Shown piece by piece: positions 7,811 through 14,599 of a stretch of 15,573 bases of DNA (position 1 is the first letter of the stretch; each line of letters starts with the position of its first letter). Below the pieces are notes generated by a model. It had not been told where the DNA came from. It ran no database searches and worked only from the letters and a program-made list of their open reading frames with translations. A program made the position numbers and the translations under genes. The stretch lies in assembly GCA_964512045.1 (NCBI GenBank), contig CAZEJK010000119.1:1-15573 (forward strand), in the 5' to 3' direction. The DNA is from CAZEJK01 sp964512045 (lineage in GTDB: Bacteria; Acidobacteriota; Thermoanaerobaculia; Thermoanaerobaculales; Sulfomarinibacteraceae).

Positions 7811-8665
7811 ATGGATACACGCACTCGACGAGCGGAGCTGCAGCGCGGTGAGCGGCTGGGGAGCTACGAGATCCAGAGTGTCTGCGGATGCGGCTCGTCG
7901 GCCATCACCTACCGCGCCCGCGACATGCGCCGCGGCATCCTCGTGGCGCTGAAGGTGCCCGAACAGCGTTTTCTTTCCGACAGCCGGTTCGTTGTCCGGT
8001 TTCTTCAAGAAGGAACCATCGGCGCCCGCTTGCACCACGGATCGATCGTGCGCGTCTTCGAGGCCGGTGAGGATCGCGACCGGCTCTACATCGCCATGGA
8101 GCTGGTCAATGGTTCCACGCTCGCGAGGGTTCTTCGGGAGAAGAAGCGGTTCGATCTTGAACGCGCACTGCGAATCGCTCATGCGGTATCCCGAGCCCTC
8201 GACCACGCCCACGCCCGCGGGGTCATCCACCGCGATCTGAAGCCGGCGAACGTGATGCTGCTTCCAGGCGATCACGTGAAGGTGATGGACTTCGGCATCG
8301 CCAGGGTGTTCGGACAGGCGCGGCTGACCTCATCGAACATCTTCCTCGGCACGCCGATCTATGCCGCCCCCGAAAGTGTCGATCCAAAGCAGATCACGTC
8401 GGCGGTCGATCTGTATGCCCTCGGCATCATCCTGTTCGAGATGGTTCAGGGCCGCCCCCCGTTCGTGGCGGAGTCCGTGCTCGAGGCTCTCGATCTGCAT
8501 CGAAACGAGCCGCTCCCGGACTGCTCTTCCCTCCCGCACCCCGTTCCCCCCTCGGTGTGGACGCTGATCGAGGCGCTGTGCAGCAAGCGTCCGGCTGGCC
8601 GGCCAGCGACTGCGGATGAGGTCTCCAAGGAGCTCAACCGTCTCCTCAAGGAGCTGAGCTCGTGA
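7811..8665 (+). CDS. Hanks-type serine/threonine protein kinase, compact soluble form
   Basis: The 284-residue protein is essentially a kinase domain alone. Visible elements are the nucleotide loop CGCGSSAITYRA (25-36), VALK with catalytic-type Lys48, helix-C candidate Glu67 (FLQEGT), HRDLKPAN with Asp142, Lys144 and Asn147, DFG (160-162), and the activation segment ending TPIYAAPE (181-188). All core catalytic residues are present, so it should be active. The third glycine of the loop is Ala31, a tolerated but unusual variation. There is no transmembrane helix and no PASTA, TPR or other sensor domain, unlike many bacterial kinases, so it must be regulated by partners. I chose the ATG at 7811. 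The frame is open back to 7529, but that stretch is an Arg-rich shadow inside the upstream gene. The stop overlaps the next gene's GTG start (GTGA, 8662-8665), so the two are translationally coupled. Confidence 0.93.
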   Translation: MDTRTRRAELQRGERLGSYEIQSVCGCGSSAITYRARDMRRGILVALKVPEQRFLSDSRFVVRFLQEGTIGARLHHGSIVRVFEAGEDRDRLYIAMELVNGSTLARVLREKKRFDLERALRIAHAVSRALDHAHARGVIHRDLKPANVMLLPGDHVKVMDFGIARVFGQARLTSSNIFLGTPIYAAPESVDPKQITSAVDLYALGIILFEMVQGRPPFVAESVLEALDLHRNEPLPDCSSLPHPVPPSVWTLIEALCSKRPAGRPATADEVSKELNRLLKELSS

Positions 8666-9735
8666 CACGCCTTGCCGGTGTCCTGCTGAGCATGGCGGCC
8701 GCGCCGAGCCTTCTCGCCGGAACCTTCTCATTTCCGGACATCGACCCGATCCGGGCGGCCTCTGCACCGATGGCCACGGTACTGATCGATCCGGTACCCG
8801 CCGACGCTCACACCTTCGAGATCGTCCTTTCGTACGTGAGCGTGATCTCTGGATCATGGCACACGGGAACGATCCACGAGGAGCTCGAGCGGAACGGCCT
8901 CCCGATCGCACCGTGGGAGCTGGCCCTTCTCGAGGAGCGTCACCCCTTCGACGAGATGTTTCGTCTCGATCTGGAGGGCTGGCAGGCCAACCTGCGGTGG
9001 TCCACGGCGCTGACTCCCCATCTCGACGTGGCTCTCGAGGTACCCTGGGTCACCTACGGCCAGCCCCACTGGGACCGTCTCGCCGAGACGTTCCACGATC
9101 TCGTGGGGATTGGGCAGAACGAACGGCCTCAGTTTCCACGTGGCGTGACACTCCTGTACGCGTACGGCTCCGCTGGACGCGTCGAGCTTCGCGACGAGAT
9201 CGCCCAGTCCGGATGGGGCGATGTTCGCGCGAGCGTTGCAACCTCGGTCGGACGTTGGCTTGGCGCGGAGCACCGCTTCGTCGGGCTCCTCGAAGCGCCG
9301 ACCGGCACGACAAGCCCCCTCCACGGCAGCGGCGGATGGGATGTGGGAGCGCGCTGGTTCGCGCGCTGGACCATCGGCCCGGTTGACGTCATCGGGGGTG
9401 CTGGCGCGACGTGGCTCGACTCCAACGGCACATGGGTCGGGTTCGAACGGACCGACACCCGGCACCTGATGCTCCAGGTGCAGCTCCAGCTGACAACCAA
9501 CCTCAGTCTCCAAGGTCGCCTTCAACGCGACAGCTCTCCGCTGGCCGACGCGTTCCCCGCCTCGAGCCTCGGTGACGCCGCCGTTCGCATGGATGTCGGT
9601 GTACGCTGGTCCACCCGCCCGGACCGCTGGGTCGGTCTGGCGGTAGTCGAAAACCTCACCGGCTACGGAGTGGCGCCAGATTACTCGTTGCACATCGGTG
9701 CCGGTTGGAGTATTCGAAGAGCTCGAACACGTTGA
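8662..9735 (+). CDS. DUF3187 family protein, probable outer-membrane/exported
   Basis: The 357-residue protein starts at GTG 8662 inside the stop region of the kinase gene. Residues 1-20 (MTRLAGVLLSMAAAPSLLAG) form a signal peptide, and the mature protein begins near TFSFPDIDPI. I recognise DUF3187, an uncharacterised family of Gram-negative secreted or outer-membrane proteins. Supporting blocks are RLDLEGWQANLRW (101-113), ALEVPW (124-129), and TFHDLVGIGQNERPQFPRG (143-161). The rest is alternating amphipathic segments rich in Trp, Gly and Thr (for example WDVGARWFARW, LMLQVQLQLTTNLSLQG and MDVGVRW), typical of beta strands. A beta-barrel or beta-sandwich in the envelope is likely but inferred. 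Translational coupling to a soluble kinase is unusual and suggests a functional link, though export would separate the two proteins after synthesis. Confidence 0.83.
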   Translation: MTRLAGVLLSMAAAPSLLAGTFSFPDIDPIRAASAPMATVLIDPVPADAHTFEIVLSYVSVISGSWHTGTIHEELERNGLPIAPWELALLEERHPFDEMFRLDLEGWQANLRWSTALTPHLDVALEVPWVTYGQPHWDRLAETFHDLVGIGQNERPQFPRGVTLLYAYGSAGRVELRDEIAQSGWGDVRASVATSVGRWLGAEHRFVGLLEAPTGTTSPLHGSGGWDVGARWFARWTIGPVDVIGGAGATWLDSNGTWVGFERTDTRHLMLQVQLQLTTNLSLQGRLQRDSSPLADAFPASSLGDAAVRMDVGVRWSTRPDRWVGLAVVENLTGYGVAPDYSLHIGAGWSIRRARTR

Positions 9736-9756
9736 CCTGGACGCCCGGGCCCACGC

Positions 9757-9778
9757 GACTCGGACACGAACCCGAGTC
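9757..9778 (+). terminator. Hairpin between the DUF3187 and TerB genes, weak terminator candidate
   Basis: GACTCGG (9757-9763) and CCGAGTC (9772-9778) form a perfect 7-bp stem with an 8-base loop, 21 bases after the DUF3187 stop codon. A second palindrome, GCCCGGGC, lies just before it at 9743-9750. No T tract follows, so intrinsic termination would be inefficient; a processing or attenuating structure is equally possible. Confidence 0.35.
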
Positions 9779-9817
9779 TGACGCCTCCAATGGGCGCTCA
9801 CGAAAGGCACACAGCAG

Positions 9818-10375
9818 ATGAAGGACCTCTTCCGGAAGCTACTCGATCGGGGTCGGCTGCAATCGACCCCAGAGCAGAACCCACGTGGCGACACGGAGAC
9901 CGTCCGCGCGATCGCGCGGAAGCTGGATGCCCTCGAGCCCGACCGTGCGCGGTTCATTGCCGCGTTCGCTTTCGTGCTGGCGCGGGTGGCAAACGCTGAT
10001 CTGAGCATCTCTGAGGAGGAGACCCTCCGCATGGAGGAGATCGTCACTTTGCTCGGACAGCTTCCCGAGGAGCAGGCCGTGCTTGCGGTGCAGATCGCCA
10101 AGACGCAAAGCCGCATGTTCGGGGCGACCGAGGACTTCCTCGTGACTCGCGAGCTCAAGGAGGTCTCGTCGCGACAGCAGCTCGAGCAAGCTCTCGAGTG
10201 CCTGTTCGCCGTCGCAGCTGCAGACGAGTCGATCTCTTCAGCCGAGGAGGAGTCCGTCCGCCAGATCGCCACGGAGCTGGGGTTCGAGCACCGCGACTTC
10301 TCGAAGGTGCGATCGCAGTTCAACGAGCATCGAGAGGTCCTTCGCGCGGCGCGGCGCGCCCGCGCCGATCGGTGA
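9818..10375 (+). CDS. TerB-like (tellurite resistance TerB / DjlA-type) protein
   Basis: The 185-residue all-helical protein shows the TerB-type acidic helical domain twice over as an internal repeat. FVLARVANADLSISEEE (about 52-68) is echoed by LFAVAAADESISSAEEE (about 129-145), each followed by a helix with an I/L pattern. TerB domains bind metal ions through such acidic clusters and occur in stress-response and membrane-linked complexes. Here the protein stands alone, with no TerC, TerD or TerZ genes nearby, so tellurite resistance should not be inferred. No signal peptide is visible. The ATG at 9818 has an AAAGG at 9803-9807. An 82-base gap with a hairpin separates it from the DUF3187 gene, so membership of the same transcript is possible but unproven. 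The Arg-rich C-terminus is probably disordered. Confidence 0.8.
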   Translation: MKDLFRKLLDRGRLQSTPEQNPRGDTETVRAIARKLDALEPDRARFIAAFAFVLARVANADLSISEEETLRMEEIVTLLGQLPEEQAVLAVQIAKTQSRMFGATEDFLVTRELKEVSSRQQLEQALECLFAVAAADESISSAEEESVRQIATELGFEHRDFSKVRSQFNEHREVLRAARRARADR

Positions 10376-10420
10376 GAATCCACCACATCTGCGGCAACGA
10401 TGTCATACTTTGCAACGTGG

Positions 10421-10431
10421 TTCGTTACGAA
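10421..10431. promoter_or_regulatory. Inverted repeat upstream of the TolC-family gene, operator candidate
   Basis: TTCGT and ACGAA flank a single central T at 10421-10431, about 90 bases before the likely start of the TolC-family gene, in the only non-coding gap in front of it. A TTGCAA (10410-10415) and CATACT (10404-10409) lie next to it, but they do not form a well-spaced promoter. The repeat may be an operator or chance. Confidence 0.2.
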
Positions 10432-10506
10432 AGTGTGGCACCTGCGCGCCACCGTCCCGCGAACCAATCCGGGGCTGACGCGTATCTTGTGAGCGAGACA
10501 TGAACC

Positions 10507-10515
10507 GAGGGAGGT
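10507..10515 (+). promoter_or_regulatory. Strong ribosome binding site deciding the TolC-family start
   Basis: GAGGGAGGT at 10507-10515 is a near-perfect Shine-Dalgarno sequence, ending 5 bases before GTG at 10521. The upstream ATG at 10500 has no such site and lies before this motif. The GTG is therefore the better start, even though an ORF finder would report the ATG. Confidence 0.65.
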
Positions 10516-10520
10516 CGTTC

Positions 10521-12244
10521 GTGCACCGTCGAACTCTGCTGTTGACCGTACTCATACTCTCCTGGGCTTTTCTGCCAACGTCTCCAACCGCCGTTGCAGC
10601 CGACATCCAGGTCCCTGCGATGCCAGAGAGCGTTCCCTCACCACCGAGCGCTCGCGACGGCGTGCTCAGCCTTGACCTCCAGGAGGCCTACAGCCTCGCC
10701 CTGAGCCGCAACCTCAACCTGCAGGTGCGCCGCTACGATGTTGCTTCCTCGCAGGCGTCCATCCTCGAGAACGCCGGTCTGTTCGATCCCGGGTTCCAGC
10801 TCGGCATCTACGGGGATGACTCAGAGTCACCGACCGCAACCCGGCTCGATGGTGCCGAGGTCAGCACACGCCGCAACACCCGATTCAACATCGGCCTATC
10901 CCAAACGTTACCTACCGGCACCACATGGTCTACCAGCGGCGTCATGAACCGCACTGAGACGAACTCCGAGTTCTTCTTCCTCAACCCGAGCTGGAACGGA
11001 ACGCTGCAGGCGAGCATCACTCAGCCACTGCTGCGTGGTTTCGGCACGCTCGTCAACCGGGCCAACCTCGAGGTTGCGAAGAACTCGCGCGAGCAGACCC
11101 TGTACGCGTTCGAGTCGGATGTCGTGAGCACGCTCCAGCAGGTGGAGAACGCCTACTGGGACCTGATCGCAGCCCGGGAACGGATCCAGGTGACCGAGCA
11201 GTCGATGGAGCTCGCTCAGCGCCTCCTCGAAGAGACGCGCGAGCGCGTGCGCGTCGGAACCGCAGCGCCGATTGACACTGTGCAGTCCGAGGCAACGGTG
11301 GCTCAGCGCAGGCAGGACCTGATCATCAGCCGCAACCAGTCCGCCGAGTCCGAGGACGTTCTCAAGCAAGTGCTCGGCTTTGACGAGCCGCAAGAATGGC
11401 AAATGGCGATCGAGGCCACCGAAGGGGTGGAGGCGGCGACCATCGAGCCGGACTTGGCTGAATCGATCGCCACCGCACTGCGCGAGCGCCCCGAGATCCA
11501 GGAACGGAAGATGGCCATTGCGTCACTGGCGATCAACGAGAAGGTGGCGCGGAACAACATCCTCCCCCAGCTCGATCTGGAGGCGAGCTACCGATATGAA
11601 GGCACTGGCGGTACGTTGACTGTCGAGGATCCAGACACGGGCGCGATCTACGAGGAGAAAGGCGGCGCCGGGGATGCCTGGCAGCAGATCGTCGACCGAC
11701 AGTTCCCTGGCTGGACGATGCAGCTCAACCTGTCAGTGCCGATCGGCAACAATCAGGCCAAGGGGCGCCTGGCCCAGCGTCGCTATGCGCTCGAGCAAGC
11801 AGAGGTGCAGCTGCGGGCACTGGAGCAGCAGATCATCCAAGAGGTCCGAAGGGCGGTCCGCGGGCTCCGCGACTCGGCGGCGACGATCGAGGCCGCCCAG
11901 GCCACTCGCCGTCTTCAGGAGCGAAACCTCGAGGCGGAGCAGACGAAGTTCGCCAACGGTCTGTCGACGAACTATCAGGTACTGGAGATCCAGGAGGNNN
12001 NNNNNNNGCTCAGCTCAGCGAGATCAACGCCCTCGTCGCCTACCGCAAAGCACTGGTCGGCTACAAGGCGGCCACCGGTCAGCTGCTGGACAGCGAGGGC
12101 ATTGCCGTCGTCGATCCGGAGGAGCCGGAGATTCCGCACGATATTCTGGGGGACGTGGAGTGGCTTCAGTTCGTGGACCTGAAAGATGCGGCCGGGAAAG
12201 TAACGCGTCCAGCACAGCCGGTGCAGCCGGCTGACGACGAGTAG
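10521..12244 (+). CDS. TolC-family outer membrane efflux protein, interrupted by an assembly gap
   Basis: This encodes an outer-membrane channel protein of the TolC family, the exit duct for type I secretion or tripartite efflux. From GTG 10521 a signal peptide runs to about residue 27 (MHRRTLLLTVLILSWAFLPT, then AVAA before DIQ). Family features follow: LDLQEAYSLALSRNLNLQ, the strand region SITQPLLRGFG, long heptad-like helices such as QQVENAYWDLIAARERIQV and LLEETRERVRVGTAAPIDT, and a second repeat with RPEIQERKMAIASLAINEKV. Ten N at 11998-12007 break the gene. Before the gap it ends ...NYQVLEIQE, and after it resumes as AQLSEINALVAYRKALVGYK in another frame, to TAG at 12242-12244. The conceptual extension ending at 12182 is therefore artificial. 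An alternative start is ATG 10500. No membrane-fusion protein, RND pump or ABC exporter gene is in the window. Confidence 0.9.
11998..12007. other. Assembly gap (10 N) inside the TolC-family gene
   Basis: Ten undetermined bases separate codons ending in E (GAG) plus one extra G from the resumed sequence GCTCAGCTC. To keep the TolC reading frame across the gap its true length must be 2 modulo 3 (8 or 11, for example), not 10. The family pattern around this point (E-D-L-A-x-A-Q) would fit 11 bases. Confidence 0.9.
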
Positions 12245-12254
12245 CGAGACGACT

Positions 12255-12268
12255 GCGGCCGCGGCCGC
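12255..12268. repeat. 14-bp all-G/C palindrome between the TolC and ATP-grasp genes
   Basis: GCGGCCGCGGCCGC is a perfect self-complementary sequence starting 10 bases after the TolC-family stop codon and ending 16 bases before the ATP-grasp start. It could fold back as a short GC-only hairpin but has no loop-forming centre and no T tract. Its role as a terminator is doubtful. Confidence 0.35.
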
Positions 12269-12284
12269 GACTCGACGACGCGCA

Positions 12285-13511
12285 ATGAGCGACGCAGCGG
12301 CATGCCCGGCCCCAGGGGTCGAGTACCTGTGCAACGCGGAGTTCGACCTGAGCCTCCGTCGCGCCTGGGCCGGGCAGCTCTCGTCTCGGTACCTGGACGA
12401 GATGAGCTGCCAGTGGATCACCGCCGGAGGTCCACGCGATGCAGTCTGCGTCCGTCGAAAGGTCCCCGACTCCTTCGTTGAGACGCTGCGGGCTGCTGGC
12501 CTGGAAATACCGACTTTGGCCAGTGAAGACTCCTGTCCGGGCGATCGTGAGCTCGCACCGTTCGGCTGGAACCGGCGCGCAATCGAGCACAATCGATGTC
12601 ACGCGGTCCCCACGGAGCACCCCGACCTCGACGTGGTTCGTCGCGCCAACTCGCGGTCGTTCTCAACCGAGGTGGAACAGCTTGTCGAGCCATCAGCCCT
12701 TCCAGCTCCAGCTCGCGCGTCCTCTCTCTTCGAGGTCCAACAGCTTGTAGCCACCCCATCGGAGACCGGAAAGGGGTGGGTCGTTAAGGCCGATCATGGC
12801 AACGCCGCCCTGGCCAACCGCCGGGTCCCCCCCGGCGAGCTCACAGGTAGCCACCGCCGCCAGATCGGACAGTGGCTCGAGGAGGACGACACGGTCTTCG
12901 TCGAGCCGTGGTGCCAACGGACTGCAGACCTTTGTGTCACCTTCTCGCTCGAACGCAACGGATCCGTCACGAAGCTCGCGATGCACGAGACCATTCAGAC
13001 AGCAGACGGCGGCTTCATCGGCGCACTGTTCGACCGGGATGCGCCACTTCTGAGCCGACACCGGCGCGCTTTGGAGCACGCAGCGAGCGTCGCCGCGGAC
13101 CGACTCCACACCATCGGCTACTTCGGTCCGGTGTGCATCGATGCGTTCACGTACGTCGCTGACGGCGTGGAACGTCTCCGACCGGTTGTGGACATCAACG
13201 CCCGCCGGAACATCTCCTTGGCGGCTCGGCGGCCGATCTCCCGTCTCGGCCCGAATCGATGTGCGCTCTGGAGGTTCTTTTCAGCCCACCGCCTGCGGCT
13301 CCCCGATGTGCCGAGCCGCGCGCATCTGGGAACGGCCGCGTACGATCCGCAGAGCCGGTGCGGCGTGCTGGTAACCTCGCCTCCGGTGACCCGGTCTCCC
13401 GACGGCGTAGCCCGCCACGCGAGCAAGATCTCCGTGCTCGTGCTGGCCCCCGACCGCGGCGGCGTGCTCGAGCTCGAGCGCACCTTCCGTCAACAGTGGG
13501 AACGCCGATGA
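12285..13511 (+). CDS. ATP-grasp fold protein of unknown substrate
   Basis: The 408-residue protein carries recognisable ATP-grasp elements. A WNRR-containing stretch after PFG (91-98) may belong to the pre-ATP-grasp domain. GWVVKAD (164-170) gives candidate ATP-binding Lys168, and TVFVEPW (203-209) gives the hinge-side Glu207. VCIDAFTY (283-290) with Asp285 and VVDINARRNISL (301-312) with Asp303, Asn305 and Arg308 match the C-terminal metal/phosphate-binding block. ATP-grasp enzymes join a carboxylate to an amine or thiol through an acyl-phosphate; the acceptor here is unknown, and the similarity is to motif patterns rather than a named family. No signal peptide or membrane segment is visible. 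There is no clear ribosome-binding site before ATG 12285, so the start is uncertain. Its stop (TGA 13509-13511) overlaps the miaA ATG at 13508, implying translational coupling. A tail of about 100 residues after the ATP-grasp block is unexplained. Confidence 0.78.
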   Translation: MSDAAACPAPGVEYLCNAEFDLSLRRAWAGQLSSRYLDEMSCQWITAGGPRDAVCVRRKVPDSFVETLRAAGLEIPTLASEDSCPGDRELAPFGWNRRAIEHNRCHAVPTEHPDLDVVRRANSRSFSTEVEQLVEPSALPAPARASSLFEVQQLVATPSETGKGWVVKADHGNAALANRRVPPGELTGSHRRQIGQWLEEDDTVFVEPWCQRTADLCVTFSLERNGSVTKLAMHETIQTADGGFIGALFDRDAPLLSRHRRALEHAASVAADRLHTIGYFGPVCIDAFTYVADGVERLRPVVDINARRNISLAARRPISRLGPNRCALWRFFSAHRLRLPDVPSRAHLGTAAYDPQSRCGVLVTSPPVTRSPDGVARHASKISVLVLAPDRGGVLELERTFRQQWERR

Positions 13512-14446
13512 TGCGCCTTCTGACCATCACCGGACCCACCGCCACCGGCAAGACAGGCGCCGCTGTCCAGGTCGCTCACGCCATCGCATCCGAGATCGTG
13601 TCCGCCGACTCGCGCCAGGTCTACCGCGGTCTCGACCTCGGCACCGGAAAGGACCTTGATGAGTACAGCTCAGTGTCGCCTCCCGTACCATACCATCTGA
13701 TCGACATCGTCGAGCCGACCGAGGTCTATACCCTGTACGACTACCAACGCGACTGTTACGAAACCCTGGCCGAGCTCGCACAACGGCCTTCCGTCGCTGA
13801 TGGTCGAACACCGATCCTGCTCGTCGGGGGAACAGGGCTGTACATCGAGGCGGTACTGCGTCAGTTTCGGATCCACGACGTGCCCGAGGACCCGCAGCTG
13901 CGCGCCGACCTCATGCTCCTTCCCCGCGACGTCCTCGAGCACCGTCTGAGGACCGAGGATCCTCAGCTCGCCCGCACCATCGACATGAGCAGCCGCAAGA
14001 GGATCGTTCGCGGCCTCGAGATTGCCCGAGCGCGCCGAAGTGGACCTTTGGCCACCAGTGATCCGTGTCCGGTCCCGCTCCAGTTCCGGGTGGTCGAGCT
14101 CACCCTTCCCCGCGACCAGCTCCGCCGCCGCATCGCCGCACGCCTCGATCAGCGCCTCGAGAAGGGGATGGTTGAGGAGGTCCGAGGGCTTCTCGACCGT
14201 GGTGTGCCTCCCGAACGGCTCCTTCAGCTCGGGCTGGAGTACCGAGAGATCACGAGGCACCTTCTCGGAGCAGTGGGCTTCGATGAAATGGTGGAGCGGT
14301 TGCGAAACGCCATCTATCGGTTCGCAAAACGCCAGGCGACGTACCTGCGGGGGCTTCCGGCCAGGGGTGTGCCGGTCCACCGGCTGCACGCACAGGCCAC
14401 TGACGAGCTGCTCGGATACGCATCAACAAACTGGGCTCCGACGTGA
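13508..14446 (+). CDS. miaA: tRNA dimethylallyltransferase (MiaA)
   Basis: MiaA transfers a dimethylallyl group to the N6 amine of A37 in tRNAs reading U-starting codons, the first step to ms2i6A, and acts in the cytosol. The 312-residue protein shows the P-loop GPTATGKT (9-16) with Lys15, the substrate block SADSRQVYRGLDLGTGKD (32-49) with catalytic Asp34, YHLIDIVEP (62-70), GGTGLYIEAV (107-116), the GLEYREI block (242-248) and RFAKRQATYLRG (271-282). Length is normal. Several blocks differ from the common version: GLEYREI replaces the usual ALGYxE and RFAKRQATYLRG replaces TRxxAKRQxTWFR. This points to a divergent MiaA subgroup. ATGATG offers starts at 13508 and 13511. An upstream open frame to 13259 is antisense-free shadow inside the ATP-grasp gene. 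A small hairpin, CGTTG-GAAG-CAACG (14456-14469), follows the stop, without a T tract. Confidence 0.95.
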   Translation: MMRLLTITGPTATGKTGAAVQVAHAIASEIVSADSRQVYRGLDLGTGKDLDEYSSVSPPVPYHLIDIVEPTEVYTLYDYQRDCYETLAELAQRPSVADGRTPILLVGGTGLYIEAVLRQFRIHDVPEDPQLRADLMLLPRDVLEHRLRTEDPQLARTIDMSSRKRIVRGLEIARARRSGPLATSDPCPVPLQFRVVELTLPRDQLRRRIAARLDQRLEKGMVEEVRGLLDRGVPPERLLQLGLEYREITRHLLGAVGFDEMVERLRNAIYRFAKRQATYLRGLPARGVPVHRLHAQATDELLGYASTNWAPT

Positions 14447-14563
14447 TAGGCTCGCCGTTGGAAGCAACGCGCCCGGTGCCATACGCCCTCCAGCTCGTCC
14501 CGGCATCTGTGATCTCTCGCTACGCCGCAGTACCGCGTCGCAGCGCACTGTCGTCGTGCTCGT

Positions 14564-14594
14564 TTCAACCTTTCGGCGTCGCGTAGCATCCAAC
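14564..14594 (+). promoter_or_regulatory. Possible ECF-type autoregulated promoter upstream of the sigma factor
   Basis: TTCAACCTTT (14564-14573) resembles an ECF -35 box with the typical AAC core. It is followed, after 17 bases counted from the AAC, by CATCCAAC (14587-14594), which resembles a CGTC-type -10. Such AAC-N16/17-CGTC promoters are commonly used by ECF sigma factors on their own genes. A start point a few bases after the -10 would fall near the GTG at 14600, giving a nearly leaderless message. The -10 is not a perfect match, so this is a hypothesis. Confidence 0.3.
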
Positions 14595-14599
14595 CTGGT

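Noticed and set aside
8854..10467. 537-residue minus-strand open frame opposite the DUF3187 and TerB genes
   Set aside because: It spans two real genes with recognisable motifs and is low-complexity Ser/Arg-rich; a GC-rich antisense shadow.
12008..12182. C-terminus of the TolC-family protein read straight through the N run
   Set aside because: That frame gives Ser/Thr/Arg-rich nonsense, while the next frame gives a proper TolC helix to TAG 12244.
13259..13507. Upstream extension of miaA
   Set aside because: It lies within the ATP-grasp gene and is Arg/Pro-rich; MiaA homology begins at ATG 13508.
14447..14599. A tRNA or small RNA gene between miaA and the sigma factor
   Set aside because: No cloverleaf or T-loop consensus found; only a 5-bp hairpin and a possible promoter are visible.
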